Both the position numbers and the translations under genes were made by a program. This document shows positions 50,401 through 58,584 of a DNA stretch of 64,000 nt, piece by piece. Positions within the stretch are counted from its first letter, which is position 1. Every line of letters begins with the position of its first letter. The stretch covers positions 1-64,000 of the forward strand of contig NW_013657649.1 in NCBI RefSeq assembly GCF_000142905.1, read 5' to 3'. The DNA comes from Thecamonas trahens ATCC 50062. Taxonomy: Eukaryota; Apusozoa; Apusomonadida; Apusomonadidae. Below the pieces are notes generated by a model, which was given only the letters and a program-made list of their open reading frames with translations, searched no databases and was not told where the DNA came from.

Positions 50401-53400
50401 ACGTAGTGAGAACAGACTCCATGCAGTAGAACGAGACATACGTCTTGCCCGACGACGTCGGTGCAGACACCAGCGCAGAGTCATTGCGGTCGACCGCGTC
50501 GAGGAGCTTGACCTGCCACTCGTCGGGCACAAAGCCCTTGGCCCGCGGGTCGGCCTTGAGCCCGCGCGGCCGCTCCATGAGGTGACCCTGGTACACGAGC
50601 TGGAACCGCGCCGACGAGAGGCCGACCGAGGTCAGCTCAAAGTTGGCGTTGTCCTCGGCGTTGATCTCCAGGAACTCCTCCACCGATCCAAAGCCACGGG
50701 CACCATCCTCGAGCACGTTGATGACCGACTCGTCCGACTCGGTCCGCTCCGCCGGATCGTCCGAGAAGCCCAGGATCTCCAGCAGGCTCGGGAGCTTGCC
50801 CGCGACCCGCGTCTCGACCGCAGCGGCCACCTCACCGAGGCCGATGAAGCGGAGCGCAAAGACAAGCCCAGTCACGTCGTGCTCGTCGAGCACGTTGTGT
50901 GCCCGCGGGTAGTCTGCCGACGACGGACCGTACGTGTTGAGAATGTCAAAGACAAGGCGGAAGATGGTGACCGCCGTCGCCACCTCGGCGGCGTCGGGGA
51001 ACGTCTTCCGGTCGGCCAGCGAGACCTCGCCCAGCTCCGACGCAGCCTTGCGCTCCTCGCGCCAAAGCTTGCAGTACCGCGCCAGCGTGTAGAGCGAGGC
51101 CTTGGACTTGAGGACGTGGACCTCGGTCTTGCGGTCGACGGCCACGTGGTCGAGGAACTTGCGCTGAACAAGCTCGTTGATGGCAAACGCGTGGTCCGCC
51201 GTCGCCTGCGCCTGCTTGTGGAGGGTGACCCACTGGGTGAGCGTGTGCTGCAGCCGCTCGCGGTTCCGCTTCAGCTCGTTCTCGTACTTCATGCGGTCGG
51301 TCTTAGACAAGGCCTTGATCTGCTTGGCGGTAAGCCGGCGCGACGCGCCGGTCGCCTCGGGGTTCTGGCTGCTCTTCTTGCCCTTGGAGCTGCCCTTCTT
51401 GCTGTGGTGCCGGGCCTTGGGCGCCGAGCTCGACGAGCTCGCCCCGTCGTTCGACTTCATGATGATCGGGTTGGCGTGCATCTTGAGCGAGCCCGTAAGC
51501 GACTCGGCGTACTTGTGGAGGAACGAGGTGTACTTTTGGTCGCCGCGGAGCGCAGAGTCCCGGTTGGCGTGCTTCCGCGCGAGCTTGACAGACTCGCCCT
51601 TGACGTGCCAGAGGAACTTGGACTGCCGGCGGTAGACCCGGATGTCCTCCTCCACCTCCTTGCGCAGCGCGTCGGTGGCGTCGTCGACCGTAAACTCGGT
51701 CGAACCCTCCGGCGGCTCGGGCCAAGTCTTGATGTCCTTGTCGTAGATCCGCCGGACAAGAGTCTTGAGGTACTGCGTCCGCTTCCGCTTCTCAAACGTC
51801 AGCAGCGCCTTGTACCCCGCGTTAAGCCACGAGATGTTCTCCTTGTCCATCGGCTCCGGGTCAGCAATGACCTCGTCCTCAAGGTATGTCTCCACCAGCC
51901 GCGTCGCTGGGTTCCACCGCGTCCGGTCAAAGAACGTCGCTCCAGGCATGCCCGAGAGCTCAGTCAGCGCGTCGCGCGGGTGCAGGTAAGACAGGTCCAC
52001 GCCCTTGTAGTCGGTGATGGCGTCGAGGAGCTCGTTGTGGACCGGATAGAGGAGCTCGGCCCGCGGCGCCTCGGGCGCGTTGGCGTACGCGTCGTCAGTC
52101 TCCGACGACCCGTCCGACTCGTCGGCCTCATCCTTGCCAGCCGCGTCCGACGCACCGCCCTTGCCCGACGACTGGGCAGGCCCGTCGGAACCGTCGTCCG
52201 ACGACGTGAGGTCGTCGTCCCACGCACCGCCCGACGACGACTCGTCGTCGGACCCGTCGCCGTCGGCCTCCACCGCCACCGCGCCGGTACCGCCGACGGT
52301 CGACGACGACTCGCCAGCAGGCGTCGCCGCAGCCTCGGCCGCAGCCTGCGCCTCGGCAGCCTGCGCCGCGAGGTAGTCGGCCCGCGACGGTGCGACCTTG
52401 GCCTTGGGGCCGTTCGCCAGCGCCTCGGCCTCGGCCGCAGCCTTGGCACGCACCCGCCGGGTGTGGGCTGAGACCTGGTGCGGGACGGTCGGCGTCGTGC
52501 CGACCGCAAGCAGCGGCGCGGCAGCAAGACCAGCCGCGCCCGCCAGCGCCGCGTAGTCGTTCACAACCTCGGCCGGAACGCCCCAGTCGTCGATGGCGCC
52601 TGTCGCCAGCGACGGCTTCTGCGTGCACACGTTGAGCAGCAGGGCGCAGAGCCGAAAGTCGGCCAGGTCGACCAGCTCGCGCGCACGCGCACCGTCGGCT
52701 CCGATCACGCCCGCAAGGCCCTCACGGAGCCCGCCCTTGACCGCCAGCGGGAAGCCAAAGACCGCAACGGACCGCTCGGCAACAGCAGAGACAAACGGAA
52801 GGAGACCGGCGTAGTGCGCGGCAGAAACAGGCGCGTCGAGCGCCTGGCCGCGGAACTTGAGCGGGAGGCCGTGGTGGACAAAGGCGAGCGAGAGGAGGAA
52901 AATGCGCGCGAGATCTTCGACCACCGCCGCAAGCTCGGCCGGAAGCTGAGCCTTGGCCGCCACAATCGACTTGACAGCCGCCACGCCCGTCGCGTAGCTA
53001 ACCGACGCGCCGGCCACACCGTCAGCACCCACCGCAGCTGCGGCTGCCTCGGGAACCGACGCCAGCGCAGCGTCAGCCTCGGCAAGCGCCGCCTGCGCCG
53101 CAGCCGTCTTCTCCACAAGCACCGCGTCCATGATCGGGAGAATCGGCTTCATCGAGAAGAACTCGGACTCGGCGCGGACAACAAAGCCCGAAATGGTGTT
53201 GTTCCGCTCAGAGAGGCCTGCGGCAAAGACGCAGTGGAACCGCTTGAGCAGAGCCTTGAGCACAAAGGCGTGGAGAACACGCGCGGCCTCCGGGTTGGGG
53301 AACGCACCCTTGTCCTCCTCCTCGTCGCCGGCGTCGGCGTCGGCAAAGGTGGTCGAGAGGAACTTGGTCGTACCCTCATGGACCACGATAAACGCGGGCT

Positions 53401-53821
53401 CCTTGTCGATGAGGTACTCATCCCACTCGGGACCAAACCACGAGTCGAGCACATCGATGTTGACATCGGTGTTGAGCCGGAGGTGGAGGACGACAAGCGA
53501 GCGGACGAGACGCATGAGCGGCGAGGCCGACCAGAGGAGCGACTCGTGAGCGACAAACATGACGACACGGAAGAAGACGCCCTTGGTGCGAAGCGAGGCA
53601 AGGAAGCGCTCAACAGCAAAGACAACATGAAGAATGGAACCTCCGTTGGTCCAATCCACATGAGCCGAATCAAGCGCAGTCAGGAGGAGCGAGTCAAGCT
53701 CGAGCAGGGCAAGCTCAGAGGCACCCACATCCGACAAGAGGTTGAGGAACCTGGGCTTCAGCCCAGAGTAAAAGTCAGAAACCTTGGCTTCATAGTTTTC
53801 ACGGGTATACTCTGCAGTCAT
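47469..53821 (-). CDS. DDX60: DDX60-family SKI2-like DExH helicase (one frameshift)
   Basis: The product is about 2117 residues. From ATG 53821 (MTAEYTREN) a long N-terminal region typical of DDX60 leads to an acidic/Ser-rich insert (about 52060-52300), then the helicase: motif I SAPTSSGKTY (~50460), Ia IYIAPTKALVNQV, motif II FDEVH (~50130), motif III LSATIG (~50055), motif V ATETLALGIHMPCKTVVF and motif VI QMAGRAGRRGFD (~48690). A winged-helix/C-terminal domain follows. GVITE...CQVLITVPEMLEQLLLS across the frame switch matches the DDX60 sequence between Ia and II, which separates it from SKI2 and Mtr4. The frame changes by -1 at about 50260-50262 (AAA on the coding strand), so one missing base is likely. 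Animal DDX60 acts in interferon responses and translation quality control; here a general RNA role is expected. An acceptor-like ccccacag precedes the ATG, so an upstream exon may be lost in the gap. Confidence 0.88.
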
Positions 53822-54540
53822 GTACCTGTGGGGGTGGGGGGGGTGGGGTAGATAAGGGTGGGTTGATGGGGAGGGGGGGAAGTGGGGGGAAGGGGGGGTA
53901 GTGGGGGGGATATGCGGAGGGGGCGCGGTGGGGGGGGGGTGCGGCNNNNNNNNNNNNNNNNNNNNNNNNNNNNNNNNNNNNNNNNNNNNNNNNNNNNNNN
54001 NNNNNNNNNNNNNNNNNNNNNNNNNNNNNNNNNNNNNNNNNNNNNNNNNNNNNNNNNNNNNNNNNNNNNNNNNNNNNNNNNNNNNNNNNNNNNNNNNNNN
54101 NNNNNNNNNNNNNNNNNNNNNNNNNNNNNNNNNNNNNNNNNNNNNNNNNNNNNNNNNNNNNNNNNNNNNNNNNNNNNNNNNNNNNNNNNNNNNNNNNNNN
54201 NNNNNNNNNNNNNNNNNNNNNNNNNNNNNNNNNNNNNNNNNNNNNNNNNNNNNNNNNNNNNNNNNNNNNNNNNNNNNNNNNNNNNNNNNNNNNNNNNNNN
54301 NNNNNNNNNNNNNNNNNNNNNNNNNNNNNNNNNNNNNNNNNNNNNNNNNNNNNNNNNNNNNNNNNNNNNNNNNNNNNNNNNNNNNNNNNNNNNNNNNNNN
54401 NNNNNNNNNNNNNNNNNNNNNNNNNNNNNNNNNNNNNNNNNNNNNNNNNNNNNNNNNNNNNNNNNNNNNNNNNNGGCGCCAGTGGGTGATGGGGAGGAGG
54501 AGGAGGAGGAGGGGAGGATCAGAGGAGGACAATGATAGTC
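53822..54540. other. Region upstream of DDX60 with assembly gap (N 53946-54474)
   Basis: G-tracts (53828-53940 on the + strand, poly-C on the DDX60 coding strand) run into a 529-N gap, followed by a GGAGGA repeat. No gene visible. Confidence 0.95.
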
Positions 54541-55113
54541 GTCATGCTCACGTGGAAATGAACTGGTCAGCGTACTGAATAAATGAATGGAGAGGGGTGG
54601 CAAACGACAAAGAGTGAACGAAGGTTATTCATTGATGGCGAGTCGATTGTTTGATTGAGCGGGATAGGGGGGGGGGGGGGGGTGGAGGGGGGATGATCAT
54701 TGCTGCTGATGCGGGCTTGAACATTGTGATTGAAGGGAGGGGGACAGCCTGGCCGTGATGAGCATGGTGATCAGGCCTCAGGCCGTGATGAGCATGGTGA
54801 TCAGGCTGTGATGGGCATGGTGATCAAGCTGAGCTCGATTGAGTCGGCCTCAGCGGCTGCTTGGCACAGGCATCGATACGCATGAAATCCATTCACTACT
54901 TTGACGCGATATCCTTACCGGACCTGATCTTGATTGCGGCTCTCTGATCTCAAACCAAACGCGCTTGTGCGACTCGGAGCAGCCGAGGCAGGCAGCGGCA
55001 GGTTGGGATCCATTCGGACCGAGGCGGGAGGGAGGAGGGTGCGACGGCAGAGGCTCGAATGCGAGGCAGACGACCGACAGCCAACATTCATCGCAGTTTA
55101 CGTAGAGGTGTAC
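54541..55113. other. Upstream region of the GPKOW-like gene with G-tract and short tandem repeat
   Basis: Holds a G14 tract near 54668 and, at 54745-54835, three tandem copies of a 24-30 bp unit (ggccgtgatgagcatggtgatcagg). A reading frame continuous with the downstream gene begins near 54934 but only with TTG. Confidence 0.7.
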
Positions 55114-56787
55114 ATGGCTGAGGGAGGAGGTGAGAATGTTGAGGGCAGAGTCGGGTTCTCGCTCTCGTTAGCAGGGCTTGCTCGGCAAGGAGGTGGTCAT
55201 GGAAGCAGCGGGAAAAGCGGCGAGAGTTTGAAGCGACGAGGCAAGAGGAAGCGGGACACGAGTGGCGGTGAAGGAAGGCAATCAGTGTCATCAGAGGCGC
55301 TGGGTGGTGGCAAGCTGGGGAATACTGCATCTGGATCGGTATTTGATACGGCCATGGCTGGGATGGGCGGCCGGTTGAAGGTTGATGATGAGGCCATCAC
55401 CGCTGCCAGGGACGACTCGGTGCCCATTCCGCTGACGGCTTCGGCCTGGCACGGCGGCGCAAAGATGGCATCGATGGCATCGACGGCGACGGAGGAACAT
55501 TTCGTGGGTGAGGGAGGTGAGGATCTGCCGTTGCCACCAGCCAAGAAGGCCAGAACGGGCGTGGCTGAGGTTGTGGAGGTAGCCGCAGCTGCCGAGACCG
55601 AGGCTGAGACCGAGACTGAGGCCGAGGCCGAGGATAAGAGCCGAGCGAGTGAAGAGCCGGCGCAAGTCTTTGGCCTCATCATCCGCAAGCCAAAGGAAGC
55701 ACAAGCGGCGGCGGAGGCGGCGGCACAGAGGAAGGAGCTCCCGCTGCTGCTGCGCAATGTGATTCCCTCGGTGGCGGCAGCCGGGCGCGGTGGTGAGGGC
55801 GAGAAGATCAAGGCTGACCTTGCGGTCCGCCCTGACGAGATGAAGCCAGAGGACTACGAGGGCACTGTGCCCATTGAGGCCTTTGGCAAGAAGCTGCTGC
55901 TGGGCATGGGCTGGGCCGACGGCGAGCCCATCGGCGTGACAAACAAGGGCCTCAAGGAGCCGATCGAGTTTATCCCGCGTTTCGGCCGCCGCGGCCTCGG
56001 AGCTGCCGCGGGCGGCAAGCCAGGCAAGCCGCAGCGCAGGTACATCAAGCCTGGCGAGAAGCGCACATCCTCGCGCGATGTCGTCCTTCCGCGCGATGAA
56101 AATGGCCGCGTCCGGCACTACAAGGCCATCTCGGAGACCCTGGTCTCGGTCGACGAGGTGACCAAGATCGAGGTTGGGACCGCGGTGACGGTGGTGGCGG
56201 GCAAGCACAAAGACGTGACCGGCATTGTAGTCGCTTTTTCTGGTGACGGCGCCACTGCACGGGTCAAGACTCAGAGCGCAGTCCTCAGCGTGCCGATGAG
56301 CGGGCTTGTCAATTCAGCGTCGCTCGCGCTCGCGCCGCCGGCGCAGCCGGCCACCGCCGACGTCAAGGCCGATGTCAAGTCCAAGTCCAAGGCCAAGTTC
56401 AAGTCCAAGGCCAAGAGCGCAACGTCGCCATCGTGGCTTGTCCCCAACATTCGCGTCCGCATCATTTCCAAGCGCTCGTTTCACAACGGCAAGTACTACA
56501 ACTGCAAGGCGACCATCCTCGACGTTGTCGCCCACAAAGTTGCTTCGCTCGTGCTCGACACCGGCAAGGTGCTCGACAACGTGCGCCAGTCTGTGCTCGA
56601 GACCATTGTGCCACGCTCTGTCGGTTCACCGTTGCGCATTGTCCGTGGACAGCATGCCGGCGCCAAGGCGCGGCTGCTAGAGCGGTCATCGAGCAAATCG
56701 CGGGTTGTCGTCCAGCTCGACGATGACGAGACGGTGGCGCTTGATCTCAAGTTTGACGACGTTGCCGCCATCGCCGAGCACCGCTGA
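55114..56787 (+). CDS. GPKOW: G-patch/KOW splicing factor GPKOW (Spp2-like)
   Basis: GPKOW/Spp2 binds and activates the DEAH helicase DHX16/Prp2 in the spliceosome. From ATG 55114 the 557-residue product has an N-terminal segment, VEGRVGFSLSLAG, in the place of the family's SFGF box. An acidic disordered part follows, then FGLIIRKP, then DYEGTVPIEAFGKKLLLGMGW...GLGA, the diagnostic G-patch (about 248-300). KOW1 is at about 353-386 (VGTAVTVVAGKHKDVTGIVVAF) and KOW2 at about 506-546 (GSPLRIVRGQHAGAKARLLER). G-patch before two KOWs is unique to GPKOW. The frame stays open upstream of 55114 to a TTG at 54934, but the ATG places the start as in other family members. The stop is 50 bp from the stop of the convergent membrane-protein gene. 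Confidence 0.92.
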   Translation: MAEGGGENVEGRVGFSLSLAGLARQGGGHGSSGKSGESLKRRGKRKRDTSGGEGRQSVSSEALGGGKLGNTASGSVFDTAMAGMGGRLKVDDEAITAARDDSVPIPLTASAWHGGAKMASMASTATEEHFVGEGGEDLPLPPAKKARTGVAEVVEVAAAAETEAETETEAEAEDKSRASEEPAQVFGLIIRKPKEAQAAAEAAAQRKELPLLLRNVIPSVAAAGRGGEGEKIKADLAVRPDEMKPEDYEGTVPIEAFGKKLLLGMGWADGEPIGVTNKGLKEPIEFIPRFGRRGLGAAAGGKPGKPQRRYIKPGEKRTSSRDVVLPRDENGRVRHYKAISETLVSVDEVTKIEVGTAVTVVAGKHKDVTGIVVAFSGDGATARVKTQSAVLSVPMSGLVNSASLALAPPAQPATADVKADVKSKSKAKFKSKAKSATSPSWLVPNIRVRIISKRSFHNGKYYNCKATILDVVAHKVASLVLDTGKVLDNVRQSVLETIVPRSVGSPLRIVRGQHAGAKARLLERSSSKSRVVVQLDDDETVALDLKFDDVAAIAEHR

Positions 56788-56837
56788 TGAGAACAAGAGT
56801 AAACAAAGTGCGAGGCCGGCTTGCTGCCAGCCAGCCG

Positions 56838-57986
56838 TCACTCGTACTCGTACTCGTACACATCATCAAGATCAACAGTGCTCGCTCCAAGCGTCGTCGT
56901 GGCGTCGTCAGACATGCACCCAGAATACGACTCGCCATCGCTGCGGTCGGACGAACGGATCGGCGCATAGTCCGAGGCGGTGGTGAGGACCCGGATGAGA
57001 GAAAAGGTAAGCACCAGAGCAACGGGAAAACCCGCAGCAGCGGCAAAGGCGGCACCGAGGCTGACCTGGGCAGACACGGTCGCCTGCCGCGACTGGGGCG
57101 ACACCACTGTGCCGAGGAGAATGCTGGGGAGCGCCGAGAACACTACCGCCGTCGCAAACAGCCCACACGAGGTTTTGGCCCAGTTGCCTCCCTTCCTGCC
57201 AGTCTCCATGGAGCGGAGCCGGCGTGAGGAACATGTCCGCTTGCAGGTCAGCGCAAGCAGGCCCAAGAGGAGAATGCCGGTGACCAGGAGCGCGACGCCC
57301 GAGATCGGACCGACCGCCGCCATGCGCGACCAAAAGCCGGCGTAGTCGGGATGGCGATCGCGAGCGGCAGCAAGCTCGAGCCGCTCGCCGTTGATGTCGG
57401 CATGCCAAAGACCGACCAGAACAGTGTCCGGAATGGGGTGCCCCTCCGAGCGCTTGGGCGACGAGTCGTCGCTACCAGTGTTGGCCGTCAACCACGTCGT
57501 CGACGCCAGGAGCATGATGAGACCAAAGACGGCGGCGACAAAGACAAGAAGCTGCAGGACAAGACCCTCCCGCGGGGAAAAGAGCTTACGCCCACGGCGC
57601 TGTGCATCGGAGCGCGACATGCAGCCATCGCGGCGGCAGCACGACCACCATCCCTCGCGAGTGCAGCAACACTTGTAGCCGATCCAGAGCGAGACAGCGG
57701 CCGCAACGAGGCAGAAGAGGACCAAGACCAAGACACCACCAGCCGAAGCCTCCGCAGTGCACTCGGGGCTCCCGCTCGCAGGCTTGTAGCTCTTAAAGGC
57801 GCCATCGTACAAGCACTCGTTGTCGGTGCAGCATCCGAGCACACGCCCGGCGCCATCCTTTGGCTGACAGCCCGAACACTCGCTGTCATTTGGATCATAG
57901 CCAGCCACACGAGTGGCAGACATACCAGCCATGACCAGCACCACCATCATCGTCATCGCCATCCATCTTGTCGTCCATGATGTCAT
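56838..57986 (-). CDS. Multi-pass membrane protein with Cys-rich ectodomain, function unknown
   Basis: From ATG 57986 the 382-residue product has a signal peptide (MAMTMMVVLVMAGMSATRV). A short Cys-rich ectodomain follows (ECSGCQPKDGAGRVLGCCTDNEC). Then come five hydrophobic helices: GVLVLVLFCLVAAAVSLWIG, LVLQLLVFVAAVFGLIMLLA, GPISGVALLVTGILLLGLLA, SCGLFATAVVFSALPSILL and a last one in AAFAAAAGFPVALVLTFSLI. Between helices 1 and 2 is a Cys/Trp cluster (KCCCTREGWWSCCRRDGC), a likely palmitoylation site. The C-terminal tail is acidic and ends DVYEYEYE. The tail DDVYEYEYE is encoded partly by a ctcgta repeat. No family recognised. An alternative start further upstream at 58349 would add a non-membrane, low-complexity extension and destroy the signal peptide. 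Confidence 0.7.
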   Translation of the reverse strand: MTSWTTRWMAMTMMVVLVMAGMSATRVAGYDPNDSECSGCQPKDGAGRVLGCCTDNECLYDGAFKSYKPASGSPECTAEASAGGVLVLVLFCLVAAAVSLWIGYKCCCTREGWWSCCRRDGCMSRSDAQRRGRKLFSPREGLVLQLLVFVAAVFGLIMLLASTTWLTANTGSDDSSPKRSEGHPIPDTVLVGLWHADINGERLELAAARDRHPDYAGFWSRMAAVGPISGVALLVTGILLLGLLALTCKRTCSSRRLRSMETGRKGGNWAKTSCGLFATAVVFSALPSILLGTVVSPQSRQATVSAQVSLGAAFAAAAGFPVALVLTFSLIRVLTTASDYAPIRSSDRSDGESYSGCMSDDATTTLGASTVDLDDVYEYEYE

Positions 57987-58584
57987 TGTTGCCAGCGACG
58001 GATTCGGCCAACGTTCCGCCTGCCTGCCCTTGCCGCTTTGCTCCCTTCTTCCACCTCTACCGCCTGGATTAGCGCTTGGAGAACCGTAAGAACTTGGTGG
58101 CGGGCAGCTGGTTCTTCCAGCTATGTGAGGTGTGAGTTGTGAGCTTGTGTGACAAGTGGGTGAATGAGGAGCGGAAGAGGGAAAAGGGGAGGGGGGGGGG
58201 CTGGAGCAGGGGGGGCGGGGTGTCGGGAAGGTGATCGTCTTGAACGACTGAATACGGGACGAGAACGATCGACTCTCATGCATGGCTAACGATTGTTTCT
58301 CGAAAAGGCAATGAGCCCAACGATTATTTCTCAATGGAATGATTCCCAACCGCCCCGACGATTATTTCTCAATGGAATGATCACCCCCCCGCCCCCCGCC
58401 CCAACGATTATATCTCAATACAATGATCACCCCCCCCCACCCCTCCCACCGCCCCAACGATAAATTCTCAATGAAATCATCGATACACGCTCAATAGAAA
58501 GCAGGACAGCCACCACCACACACCCCAGCCAGCCAAACCCCCCCCCCCCCACCTGCCACCACCCCACTCCACCACATCACACTC
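57987..58584. repeat. Divergent intergenic region with aacgattatttctcaatgga repeats
   Basis: Five degenerate copies of aacgattatttctcaatggaatga occur at about 58287, 58319, 58358, 58403 and 58455, separated by C-tracts. The region lies between the membrane-protein gene (-) and the dynamin gene (+); further C/G tracts lie at 58189-58215 and 58539-58551. Confidence 0.85.

Noticed and set aside
54934-55113. Upstream TTG start for the GPKOW-like gene
   Set aside because: TTG is not a normal eukaryotic start, and the ATG at 55114 places the N-terminus where family members begin.
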